Origin: Schaedlerella sp.
Lineage (GTDB): Bacteria > Bacillota > Clostridia > Lachnospirales > Lachnospiraceae
Reading direction: 5' to 3'
DNA: 14,903 nucleotides
Assembly: GCA_020024595.1 (NCBI GenBank)
Contig: JAHHTO010000046.1
Location: 1-14,903, forward strand
In this document: in pieces, positions 7,899 to 14,903 of the stretch
How positions within the stretch are numbered: position 1 is the stretch's first letter
Layout: every line of letters begins with the position of its first letter
Program-made: the position numbers and the translations under genes
The notes under the pieces: model-generated
The model's database searches: none
Seen by the model: the letters and a program-made list of their open reading frames with translations, nothing else
What the model was told of the DNA's origin: nothing

Positions 7899-9761
7899 CT
7901 AATCTTCTTTCCTGTGTCTTCGTGTTTTTCTTGTCACAACAACCACACCAGCCAGAAATACTCCACATCCGGTCAAAGTAAAAACAAAAGGACCATATCC
8001 ACCTGTCTGTGGAAGTTTAAACGTCTTGCGGTTCAGAACTGTTATATCAACTCGCGCATTTGCAGAGTTCTTTCCGTCCACAGATTCAAATAGGCTCATA
8101 TTTGTAGTTTCTCCATCTACAAATGCATTTGCACGTTCTCCCTCTGACTCAATCAGTTCTGTATCTTTTTTACTGCTGTCATATCGTGTAGTTTTTGATG
8201 GAACGATTTCATCCACGGTACTCTGAATCTCAACCAATATCGGCTCCTTCCAGAGGGAATAACCATCATCCGTTGCAATCTCCATCAAAGCGTAACAATC
8301 TGCTTCCAAACCATTGATCAACAATACTCCGTCTACATCTGGAACAAACACTGTTCCTTCTGACTTTGTCCTTCCCTTTGTTCCATCGGTTACATAATAA
8401 ACTCCAGAGTTACCTTCCTGCTTTGCTGTCACGTAATATCCATCTGTCTTATTCTTCAATACAAACTGTACATTTTTTGCATTTCCATCTGCATCAGCAA
8501 ATTTTTTCTGAATCTTTATCCCAAATGTATATACCTTTGCACAGTCTTTCAATACATCTACAGAATCAGATGCCGTACGTTTCCAAGTCAGTTCAACATC
8601 ATTTACATTTCCTTCATCTCCCAGAACAGGACTGATATCCGAATTCATCACACACGAATACGTAACAACCATCCAATGCCGGAACAGTTCCGATGCAACC
8701 TCTTTCAATCCTTCTTCCGAAAGAGCAACTGTCATCTGATTATATTGTTCGTTCTCATCATCATAAGAAACCTCGATCTGTTTTGCCCCTATCCCCCATG
8801 TTTTTACTGCCTTTTCTCGATTGTTCGCCCTTGCATCCTCCTCGTTATCATAAAAATAAACGATGACATCTTGATGATAAGTAAGACCTTTCTCGATTCT
8901 ATCTACAAACACATATCTGCTCAGGTAAGTGGCCTGGGAAGTAACCTCCGGAAGTCTGGATACCAATAGATAGTCTAATATATCCCCTTCAGAACCTGTA
9001 ACCACATCTTCATAAGGATGTGTCTTATCATCACGTTGCTTTACCAACTTGTCCAGTTCCGGATTTCCGGTCTGATTTTTGGGATATACATCGATTTCAT
9101 AGCACCATGCATCGCCATGATGATCTGTCATGGGAACAGATACAAAAAACGGATCTGTCGTTGTATGTACATTTGCCGGCACCTTTGTTTCTACTACAAG
9201 ATAAAGACCGATTGCAATGTCTCTTGCTTCTGTCACTCCATTTTCATCGGTGAGGGGCATTGCCTTTTTCTCCTCTACGCCAGAAATATAATTTTCTAAT
9301 TCATTCTTTCCTGCCACCTTATCTGACGAAGTATCTGCAAGAGCCTGATTTAACTGACTGGAAGTATACTTATGCTTTTGCTCTCTCCCTAAATCTGTAA
9401 GTCCTAGTACCTCCTCCAATGCAGCTGGAATATCATACAATATCTGAACATGTCCACCTTCCGTTTCCATATTGATATTACCGATTTTTACATAGGTAAA
9501 CTCTACCCCCTGAATGGCATAATTCTTGAATATGTCTTCTGCTTTCTTATCCTCTTTCCCGTTATTGACAAACCCAGCTGTCGTTCCATGAATCCCCGCT
9601 TCTTGTGCTGCTGTTATATCATATTTATGAATGGTAAAGTTTGCCCGCACAGTTGGATCAATGGTATCTTCTGGAGCTGCCATAATATCGGTTGCCGGTA
9701 AAACTGCCACAAACGCCACAAATGCCAAGATCCTAAGATTTCTTAAAATCCTTTTTCTCAT
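7899..9761 (-). CDS. Major (backbone) pilin, LPQTG-anchored
   Basis: A 620-residue secreted pilin subunit of the SpaA/fimbrial isopeptide type. It has a signal peptide 1-28 (MRKRILRNLR start, cleavage after IMA), the pilin motif DVYPKN (224-229, Lys228 the presumed cross-linking Lys, Trp219 upstream), a middle domain (about 235-410), a Cna_B/SpaA-like domain (about 413-578) with an E-box-like YALMEIATDDGYSL (490-503), then the sorting signal LPQTG (583-587), a hydrophobic helix and the tail TRRHRKED. The ATG at 9761 has a strong GAAAGGAG site, the best of the operon, which fits a subunit made in excess. It lies between the two sortase genes. Confidence 0.92.
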   Translation of the reverse strand: MRKRILRNLRILAFVAFVAVLPATDIMAAPEDTIDPTVRANFTIHKYDITAAQEAGIHGTTAGFVNNGKEDKKAEDIFKNYAIQGVEFTYVKIGNINMETEGGHVQILYDIPAALEEVLGLTDLGREQKHKYTSSQLNQALADTSSDKVAGKNELENYISGVEEKKAMPLTDENGVTEARDIAIGLYLVVETKVPANVHTTTDPFFVSVPMTDHHGDAWCYEIDVYPKNQTGNPELDKLVKQRDDKTHPYEDVVTGSEGDILDYLLVSRLPEVTSQATYLSRYVFVDRIEKGLTYHQDVIVYFYDNEEDARANNREKAVKTWGIGAKQIEVSYDDENEQYNQMTVALSEEGLKEVASELFRHWMVVTYSCVMNSDISPVLGDEGNVNDVELTWKRTASDSVDVLKDCAKVYTFGIKIQKKFADADGNAKNVQFVLKNKTDGYYVTAKQEGNSGVYYVTDGTKGRTKSEGTVFVPDVDGVLLINGLEADCYALMEIATDDGYSLWKEPILVEIQSTVDEIVPSKTTRYDSSKKDTELIESEGERANAFVDGETTNMSLFESVDGKNSANARVDITVLNRKTFKLPQTGGYGPFVFTLTGCGVFLAGVVVVTRKTRRHRKED

Positions 9762-9777
9762 TCCGTTCTACTCCTTT

Positions 9778-10464
9778 CTACTTGATTTTTGTTTCTGCCG
9801 CTCTGATACGCTCACAGTACACCAAATATCGATATTGTCCTCCTCCCAAGCCATCTGGATGACAGGACAATAATGTCACCATATCTTTGTTCTCCTGTAT
9901 CCTGATTGCATCCAGATCATATGGTGCAATCACCTTCCTACTTACCGCACGATACACCAACGTCTCCCACGGGTTCGTTACATACACTTCTGATCCAATC
10001 TTCATATGCTCTATATATTGAAAATAGGTACTTCCTTTCCAGCCACGATGCGCAGCAATCACACAATTGCTATTTTCTCCACCTATGGGCATGCTGGTTT
10101 CAGACAAAACCGCTGCACCACGAGCCAGGTTCTCCTCTGACGCACCTAAAAGTAACGGAAGTTTCACTTCCATATCCGCAATCTCAAGATAGCCGATTAC
10201 CGGATCATCCATCGGCATATTTTCCAACGGAACCGGCGGCTGACTGTAACTCCATACATCTCGGATTTTCTGTCCTTCTATCATCAGCCGTTGGTTGTAT
10301 TGCTTCAGTTCCTGATACAGTTCGGAATACTGGATATCGTTCCTCTCTTTCAAGTATCCTGCCAATCGCTTCACTTCTTTCTGTATTTGATATCCACGCA
10401 TATTCGGATAAAAGAAAAGGAATAGTCCAACGGAAATCAAAATGCTCCCGATCAATATTTGCAA
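9778..10464 (-). CDS. Sortase, class C-like, no C-terminal anchor
   Basis: A 228-residue sortase, first gene of the pilus operon. It has an N-terminal hydrophobic helix and a sortase barrel with His139 (IAAHRGW), Cys201 (LLSCHPDG) and Arg212 (QYRYLVYC). Unlike the second sortase it has no DPF lid (DVW at 69-71 is the nearest match) and no C-terminal helix. It may handle only one substrate, for instance joining the VPMTG tip or anchoring the finished fibre; this is inference. The TTG at 10464 has no ribosome binding site. The reading frame is open back to 10503, and AAAGGAG (10500-10494) stands eight bases before an ATC at 10485. A start there would add the basic leader MNRVKRI and give 235 residues. 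It ends 17 nt before the pilin start. Confidence 0.88.
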   Translation of the reverse strand: MQILIGSILISVGLFLFFYPNMRGYQIQKEVKRLAGYLKERNDIQYSELYQELKQYNQRLMIEGQKIRDVWSYSQPPVPLENMPMDDPVIGYLEIADMEVKLPLLLGASEENLARGAAVLSETSMPIGGENSNCVIAAHRGWKGSTYFQYIEHMKIGSEVYVTNPWETLVYRAVSRKVIAPYDLDAIRIQENKDMVTLLSCHPDGLGGGQYRYLVYCERIRAAETKIK

Positions 10465-10493
10465 TATTCGCTTTACTCTATTGATATCACTCT

Positions 10494-10500
10494 CTCCTTT
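10494..10500 (-). promoter_or_regulatory. Ribosome binding site deciding the sortase start
   Basis: AAAGGAG on the minus strand is the only good site before the first sortase. The codon at the right distance (8 nt) is ATC at 10485-10483, in frame. The next conventional start, TTG at 10464, lies 29 bases further on. Confidence 0.5.
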
Positions 10501-10570
10501 CTCTCAACACTCAACTTTCTTTCCATCCTCTTTTTCTTTACTTCTGCCGAACAATTTATCACCGTTTACG

Positions 10571-10576
10571 ATTATA
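10571..10576 (-). promoter_or_regulatory. Possible -10 of the pilus operon promoter
   Basis: A perfect TATAAT lies on the minus strand about 86 bases before the first sortase start. No acceptable -35 is found 16-18 bases upstream. If real, the promoter would need an activator, and the divergent Xre-type gene is a candidate. Confidence 0.3.
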
Positions 10577-10600
10577 TTTATTTCGTTTTCTACCTTTTTA

Positions 10601-10630
10601 TTGACTGTAATCACACAAAACACTTATAAT
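10601..10630 (+). promoter_or_regulatory. Promoter of the Xre-type regulator
   Basis: TTGACT (10601-10606), an 18-base spacer and a perfect TATAAT (10625-10630). Transcription should start near 10637, a few bases before the AGAGGAG site (10645-10651), giving a very short leader. Confidence 0.65.
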
Positions 10631-10658
10631 AAATAATAAAAAACAGAGGAGAATTCCC

Positions 10659-10997
10659 ATGAAATCTGCACCGAAAGAAGAAGATAAGCGGCTAAACAAG
10701 CGGCTTCAGAAGTTTCGAAAAGAACAACATATTACTCAAGATGAGATGGCCGAATTCTGTAATGTATCGAAAAGCTATATTTCCACGATGGAACGCGGAA
10801 TTTATCGTTGTAATCCTCATGTCCTTATGTGCTATGCACGGAAGCTCAGTGTCTCTTTAGACACACTTTGCAAACAGGAATATAAAGAAACAACCTCTAA
10901 AAATGATATTTTACCGGAACTACAGGCAGAAATTGCCAAGATGAATCTGCAGACGCAGAAAAAATTATTGAAAATGATACACATCCTAAACGAATAA
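10659..10997 (+). CDS. Xre/Cro-type helix-turn-helix regulator
   Basis: A 112-residue DNA-binding protein. Residues 14-72 form a five-helix HTH_3 domain: ITQDEMAEFCNVSKSYISTMERG contains the two central helices (about 25-47), and ALSLDTL-like packing is seen in KLSVSLDTLC (62-71). The rest (about 86-110) is a predicted amphipathic helix, possibly for dimerisation; no ligand or peptidase domain is present. The ATG has AGAGGAG seven bases upstream. It is divergent from the pilus operon with 158-194 bases between the starts, so control of the pilus genes, possibly with autoregulation, is the natural inference. No operator repeat was recognised in the shared region. Confidence 0.88.
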   Translation: MKSAPKEEDKRLNKRLQKFRKEQHITQDEMAEFCNVSKSYISTMERGIYRCNPHVLMCYARKLSVSLDTLCKQEYKETTSKNDILPELQAEIAKMNLQTQKKLLKMIHILNE

Positions 10998-11010
10998 ATA
11001 GAAACATCCA

Positions 11011-11029
11011 GAAATCTAGAATCGATTTC
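11011..11029 (+). terminator. Weak hairpin after the Xre-type gene
   Basis: GAAATC and GATTTC form a 6-bp stem around a 7-base loop 13 bases after the stop, followed by a T-rich but interrupted run. The stem is short and AT-rich, so termination here is uncertain. Confidence 0.3.
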
Positions 11030-11046
11030 CTTTCATGTTTTACCAA

Positions 11047-11075
11047 AATATAACATTTTACTATGATTTTGTCAA
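11047..11075 (-). promoter_or_regulatory. Consensus promoter pointing antisense into the Xre-type gene
   Basis: On the minus strand there is a perfect TTGACA (11075-11070), a 17-base spacer and TATATT (11052-11047). No gene on that strand begins here. A transcript would start near 11040, run through the hairpin at 11011-11029 and then antisense to the regulator gene. The region is AT-rich, so chance is possible. Confidence 0.4.
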
Positions 11076-11169
11076 TAAAAAATATTTGTTTACGCTTATT
11101 TTATGTATGATTTTTTACACATTACCATATCTGGAACAATCCTGACTCTATCTTGATTTTCTATTCCTT

Positions 11170-11183
11170 TTATGATATCATAA
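11170..11183. repeat. 14-bp palindrome upstream of the GntR operon
   Basis: TTATGATATCATAA is a perfect palindrome, 52 bases before the gntR start codon. It contains TATCAT (11176-11181), which lies 17 bases behind TTGATT (11153-11158) and may be a -10, so a bound protein here would block RNA polymerase. Confidence 0.45.
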
Positions 11184-11193
11184 CTGTATTATC

Positions 11194-11205
11194 TGTACTA
11201 GTACA
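11194..11205. promoter_or_regulatory. Candidate GntR operator palindrome
   Basis: TGTACTAGTACA is a perfect 12-bp palindrome, 30 bases before the start codon of the adjacent GntR gene and just downstream of the likely -10 elements. Placement and symmetry suit autorepression by a dimeric YtrA-type regulator. No binding data are implied. Confidence 0.5.
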
Positions 11206-11235
11206 CTTGTGTTATATTACGGAAAGGAGGTTCCT

Positions 11236-11595
11236 GTGATTACAATTGACTATCAAAGCAGAGTTCCCATCTATGAGCAGATCATTGAACGATTCCAAAT
11301 GCTGATTCTCAAGGGAATTCTGGAACCAGGTTCGCAGATGCCTTCAGTAAGGTCTTTGGCTGTCAAGCTATCAATCAATCCAAACACCATTCAGAAAGCA
11401 TACACATTGCTAGAACAGCAAGGATATATTTATCCGGTAAAAGGTCGCGGCAACTTCATTTCGGATGCTTCCCTTCTGATTCAACAAAAAAAGGAACATT
11501 ACTTAAAAAATCTGGAGCAGTCACTACTTCAGGCAAAAGATTTAGGCATCACAGCGGAGGAGTGCCAGACACTCATTCAGAAAATCTATAACTAG
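11236..11595 (+). CDS. GntR-family (YtrA subfamily) transcriptional regulator
   Basis: A 119-residue regulator. The winged HTH occupies about 8-75: VPIYEQIIERF, LEPGSQMPSVRSLA, and INPNTIQKAYTLLEQQGYI are textbook GntR motifs, followed by a short helical tail of about 40 residues instead of a ligand domain, the mark of YtrA types. The start is the GTG at 11236, five bases after GGAAAGGAGG; reading from 11209 would place this site inside the gene. Its stop is 10 nt before the ABC ATPase gene and overlaps that gene's ribosome binding site. Members usually repress their own ABC transporter operon and are released by envelope stress or antibiotics. The inducer here is unknown. Confidence 0.92.
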   Translation: MITIDYQSRVPIYEQIIERFQMLILKGILEPGSQMPSVRSLAVKLSINPNTIQKAYTLLEQQGYIYPVKGRGNFISDASLLIQQKKEHYLKNLEQSLLQAKDLGITAEECQTLIQKIYN

Positions 11596-11605
11596 GAGGT
11601 GCAGT

Positions 11606-12508
11606 ATGATTGAGTTGATCAATACGACAAAAAGCTTTCAAAATATCTGTGCAGTCAAGGATGTTTCCGCCACCATTTCGGACGGTATGATTTTTGGACT
11701 GGTAGGAAGCAATGGTGCCGGCAAAAGCACACTCCTGCGTCTCATTGCCGGGATCCTGAAGCCAGAGAGTGGAACAATCACACTCGATGGAACACCTGTC
11801 TTTGAACATCCAGAAGCCAAATACAAGCTTTGTTTTCTGTCCGATACCACTACATTTTTTTCTAATGCAACAGCAGAAACCATGTGCCGGTATTATCAGT
11901 TGAATTATCCAGAATTTAATCGGGAATATTTTCTGAAACTAACAGAGAAATTCGGCATTCCGGTGAAACAGAAGCTCCAGACATTCTCCAAAGGCCGTAA
12001 AAAGCAAGTATCTCTTCTTCTCGGTCTTTGCACCGGAACAAAATATCTGCTCTGTGACGAGACCTTTGACGGACTGGATCCTGTTATGCGTCAGACCATC
12101 AAAAGCCTCTTTGCCGCAGAACTGACAAAACGAGACTTCACTCCCATTATTTCCTCACACAACCTGAGGGAATTAGAAGATATCTGTGATACCGTAGGAT
12201 TGATCCACGACGGAAAACTGCTCTTTGCAAAGGACTTAGATACCATGAAATGTAATATCAATAAAATCCAATGTGTGATTCCCAATCATGCAAAAGAAGA
12301 AGAACTGCTCTCACAGCTCTCTATTTTGCAATACGAAAGGAGCGGTTCCCTTCTGACAATTACCGCCCGTGGTTCCCGGGACGAGATCCTAACGTGTACC
12401 TTAGAGAAAGAACCTCTCTTTGCTGAGGTTCTGCCTTTATCATTGGAAGAAATATTTATCAGCGAAACGGAGGTGGCTGGTTATGACTTCAAAGACTTCT
12501 TACAATAA
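11606..12508 (+). CDS. ABC transporter ATP-binding protein, YtrB-like
   Basis: A 300-residue ATPase subunit. Walker A is GSNGAGKST (34-42), Walker B is YLLCDE (147-152) followed by the D-loop GLD, and the switch His185 is in ISSHN. The signature motif is degenerate: FSKGRKKQ (127-134) in place of LSGGQ, and no Gln is seen at the Q-loop, where LSDTT stands (79-83). Both are common in ATPases paired with YtrA-type regulators. The C-terminal 100 residues form an accessory domain. The ATG has AGGAGG seven bases upstream. The 3' end overlaps the permease start by 26 nt, implying coupled translation and a two-subunit transporter. Confidence 0.92.
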   Translation: MIELINTTKSFQNICAVKDVSATISDGMIFGLVGSNGAGKSTLLRLIAGILKPESGTITLDGTPVFEHPEAKYKLCFLSDTTTFFSNATAETMCRYYQLNYPEFNREYFLKLTEKFGIPVKQKLQTFSKGRKKQVSLLLGLCTGTKYLLCDETFDGLDPVMRQTIKSLFAAELTKRDFTPIISSHNLRELEDICDTVGLIHDGKLLFAKDLDTMKCNINKIQCVIPNHAKEEELLSQLSILQYERSGSLLTITARGSRDEILTCTLEKEPLFAEVLPLSLEEIFISETEVAGYDFKDFLQ

Positions 12509-14579
12509 ATCCATTTCCTACAAAAAATTTATCTTGGAGAATATACGCCAGCGTGGATGGCTTGCAGCTTTGTCTTTTATTGCATTGTTTCTTGTCCAAA
12601 CAGTGTATCCCACATTGAATATGGAAAATAGGTTGTCCAACTTCCATTCTGATTACAACCGGTATCAGGAACAGTTCCCAGAGATGCTGAATGGAGTTCG
12701 AAACGCTCCCCTCTCCTTTGTCATTGTTCTCCTGGCAGTTTTATGTGCCACCAGTGGTTATTCCTATCTTCATCAACGGGAAAAATCTGACTTTTTCCAC
12801 GGATTTCCACTGAAACGGACACAATGGTATGAGATTTCCTACTATGGAGGATTATTTATTTTCCTGATTCCATATCTGTTTGCCAGCCTTTGTGCCATCG
12901 CGGTTGCTGCAGGACGGAAACTAATCTCTGCTCCTATTTTCGGTCAGTGTATTCTTGCAGTATTTGGCGGCATTCTAGGATTTATAATTTTGTACCATAC
13001 AGCAATACTTGCAATGATGCTGACCGGTAAACTATTATCAGGTGTATTGGCATCCTTTGTACTTTTTGTATATGGAGATTTGATCAACTCCCTGTTCCAC
13101 GACCTGTCCAGTTATTTTTTTGACACCTATTTTGGATATTATAAAGAAAGCTCGAATCTATTCCAACCTTATTTGTCACCTTTTCATATGTATTTTAATT
13201 TTGCATCACAAACTGTATACACTTCCGGTACACCAGCTTGCCCGTTGCCACTTTTCTTGCTGATTTCTATCACGATCATCATTGCACTCTGGTTTCTGGC
13301 GCGATTTTTGTATCAAAAACGGCCTTTGGAGGCAGCCGAAAATGCACTTGTTTATCCCAAAACCGCTTCTGTGATCAAAATACTTATTGCCGTACCGACA
13401 GCATTATTTATTGGAATATATGCAGATTCTTTTTATTACCATTTTGACAATAAATGGATGATCATTTGCTGTATTCTGTCAGTTATATTGTTATGCGGAA
13501 TCATTGAATTTATCTATACACAGGATTTGCGCCAGGTATGTAATCGAAAATATTCTTCTCTGATTTCCATACTTGGTGTCATCGGAATTCTTGGAGCCTT
13601 ACAATTCGATGTATTTGGATACGATACATGGCTTCCAGAAACAGACAAACTCGATAGTATGGCATTCTTTGCAGACCCCTTCGAGAATTACTTTATGTAT
13701 CCAGATTCTTTCCTAAATACAAATACACCGAAAGATCTGATAAATGTAGATGAAATGCAGCAAAAAGACTTTGAAAATATTTATGTTCTTGCACAAGAAG
13801 GAATCTTGAATCAAGAGAACGGGATCACACCGACTGCAGTAATAGAAGACAATCTGAACGATTATATCAACATCTCCGTTCGGTTTAACAAATCAGACGA
13901 ACAGCATATTTACCGTACTTATGCTGTTCAGCGCTCCCATGTACTAAATTGTCTGGAAGAACTCTGCGAAGAAGATTCCTACCGCAAAACACTGTTTCCT
14001 GTCTTCTATCTGGAAAGCAGCGATATCCTAAGCATCACGTTACACGATCTGCTTTCTACAAAATCACTAGATCTAACAGAAGAGGAAAAGAAAGCTCTTT
14101 TTGTTGCTTATCAGACGGATGTGCTTCAAGCAGATATTCACACCCTACAGGAAACCGACCCTATTGGATGTTTCAGCTTTTTTATAAAAGTAAAAGACAC
14201 ATCCATACCCGAAACCAATTCTTCTACTACTCAGTTATCACAATTGTACTTATATGACACTTATAAAAATACATTGGAATTACTGAAACAGTATGGTTAT
14301 ACAATATGTAACGAAATCAAACCGGAAGATGTCATCCAGATGACACTCATTTCCTATACAACAGAAGGGAAAGAAATAAATATCAACGATACTATTTTTT
14401 ACGATGAAAGTGAAAGTTCTATTCTTGTTACTGATCCGGTAGAAATTAACAATCTTCTTGACCGGATTTCCTATGTCTCACCAGGAATTCTCGGCGGCAG
14501 AGATTTCACATCCGATTCCATCGAAATCTGGTTGAAAGGAAACACTGAAGCAAGATATTATCCGCTTTTACAAGAATAA
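12483..14579 (+). CDS. ABC-2-type permease with large extracytoplasmic domain
   Basis: A 698-residue membrane protein. About nine hydrophobic segments can be seen, near residues 26-45, 77-96, 118-143, 153-180, 183-205, 255-277, 298-316, 325-345 and 358-378. They are followed by a soluble region of about 320 residues (380-698) with no motif I can name, predicted to lie outside the membrane. The segment FFHGFPLKRTQWYEI (104-118) resembles the cytoplasmic loop of YtrC/ABC-2-type permeases. The ATG at 12483 has GGAGG nine bases upstream; an earlier reading from 12420 would overlap the ATPase by 89 nt. Substrate is unknown. Release or sensing of envelope-active compounds is inferred from the YtrA-type regulator. 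Confidence 0.85.
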   Translation: MTSKTSYNKSISYKKFILENIRQRGWLAALSFIALFLVQTVYPTLNMENRLSNFHSDYNRYQEQFPEMLNGVRNAPLSFVIVLLAVLCATSGYSYLHQREKSDFFHGFPLKRTQWYEISYYGGLFIFLIPYLFASLCAIAVAAGRKLISAPIFGQCILAVFGGILGFIILYHTAILAMMLTGKLLSGVLASFVLFVYGDLINSLFHDLSSYFFDTYFGYYKESSNLFQPYLSPFHMYFNFASQTVYTSGTPACPLPLFLLISITIIIALWFLARFLYQKRPLEAAENALVYPKTASVIKILIAVPTALFIGIYADSFYYHFDNKWMIICCILSVILLCGIIEFIYTQDLRQVCNRKYSSLISILGVIGILGALQFDVFGYDTWLPETDKLDSMAFFADPFENYFMYPDSFLNTNTPKDLINVDEMQQKDFENIYVLAQEGILNQENGITPTAVIEDNLNDYINISVRFNKSDEQHIYRTYAVQRSHVLNCLEELCEEDSYRKTLFPVFYLESSDILSITLHDLLSTKSLDLTEEEKKALFVAYQTDVLQADIHTLQETDPIGCFSFFIKVKDTSIPETNSSTTQLSQLYLYDTYKNTLELLKQYGYTICNEIKPEDVIQMTLISYTTEGKEININDTIFYDESESSILVTDPVEINNLLDRISYVSPGILGGRDFTSDSIEIWLKGNTEARYYPLLQE

Positions 14580-14608
14580 AATAGCAAAAATCGTCAACAT
14601 ATATTATA

Positions 14609-14644
14609 AAAAAGTTAGGATATTTTGTAACATCCTAACTTTTT
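14609..14644. terminator. Bidirectional intrinsic terminator
   Basis: Arms AAAAAGTTAGGAT (14609-14621) and ATCCTAACTTTTT (14632-14644) pair perfectly over 13 bp around a 10-base loop. The GC-bearing core has a T-run on either strand, so it can end both the permease transcript and the convergent radical SAM transcript. Confidence 0.88.
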
Positions 14645-14675
14645 CTTTCATAAACAATTTAAAAGAGCAGATTTC

Positions 14676-14903
14676 TCATACATATGGACGAACACGTAGC
14701 TTCACACCAAGCGATTTCGCCAACTGCACGCTTTCCTCAATCTGTTTCTCACTCAGCACATCTACTACTGTGAATTTCACATTTTTAATCACTTTTCCGC
14801 ACGCTTTTGCAAATTCCTGCATACTTTCAAAAGCATTTTCAAACTGGGGTCTTGTTACATCCATGTATTCTTCCTTTGTAGGTGCATTCAGGCTGATTGA
14901 AAT
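14676..14903 (-). CDS. Radical SAM protein (TatD-associated type), C-terminal fragment
   Basis: The last 75 codons of a gene that enters from the right edge, in frame to base 14903. The stretch ISISLNAPTKEEY followed by DVTRPQFENAF, TVVDVLSEKQIEE and the ending LRVRPYV matches my memory of the C-terminal barrel strands of radical SAM proteins found beside TatD-type nucleases. The CxxxCxxC cluster motif would lie outside the window, so the radical SAM assignment rests on these late motifs alone. It converges on the ABC operon and shares the terminator at 14609-14644. Its substrate is not known. Confidence 0.7.
   Translation of the reverse strand: MSISLNAPTKEEYMDVTRPQFENAFESMQEFAKACGKVIKNVKFTVVDVLSEKQIEESVQLAKSLGVKLRVRPYV

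Noticed and set aside
9906..10484. A 192-codon plus-strand open frame over the first sortase
   Set aside because: The opposite strand carries a sortase with His, Cys and Arg in place. The plus-strand product is low in complexity and resembles no protein.
3706..10500. Pilus operon as part of a transposon or prophage
   Set aside because: No transposase, integrase, flanking repeats or tRNA were found at either side. Transfer is possible but has no direct sign in this window.

Overview
The window looks like chromosomal DNA of a low-GC Gram-positive gut Clostridium relative, most plausibly a Lachnospiraceae member. This rests on AT-rich codon use, AGGAGG-type ribosome binding sites, the folC-folE-HD-folP-folB gene order and sortase-assembled pili with LPXTG-like signals. 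The genus cannot be fixed from the sequence alone.

Region 1 (1-3658, minus strand) is a folate biosynthesis operon read right to left: folC, folE, an HD-domain phosphohydrolase, folP and the start of folB, which runs off the left edge and may continue into a folK fusion. A good extended -10 promoter lies upstream of folC. A 12-bp inverted repeat lies at about the expected transcript start.

Region 2 (3706-10500, minus strand) is a compact four-gene pilus operon. In transcription order it holds a sortase without a C-terminal anchor, a large LPQTG backbone pilin, a class C sortase with a DPF lid, and a giant von Willebrand A (VWA)/Cna_B tip adhesin ending in VPMTG. The genes are almost back to back. 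The first sortase and the tip adhesin both lack an ATG at the place their ribosome binding sites indicate; ATC and ATA stand there instead. A small Xre-type regulator is divergently transcribed from the operon and is the obvious candidate to control it.

Region 3 (11170-14579, plus strand) is a YtrA-type GntR repressor, an ABC ATPase and a large ABC-2-type permease with a roughly 320-residue extracytoplasmic tail. They form one tightly coupled operon with two palindromes in its promoter region. A strong bidirectional terminator follows, and then the C-terminal end of a radical SAM protein on the minus strand.

Functionally, the left part makes the tetrahydrofolate precursor and its polyglutamates. 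The middle builds a covalent surface fibre with an adhesive tip. The right part resembles systems that sense or export cell-envelope stressors. No RNA genes, CRISPR array, insertion sequence or prophage was seen. No intergenic gap exceeds 300 bases.
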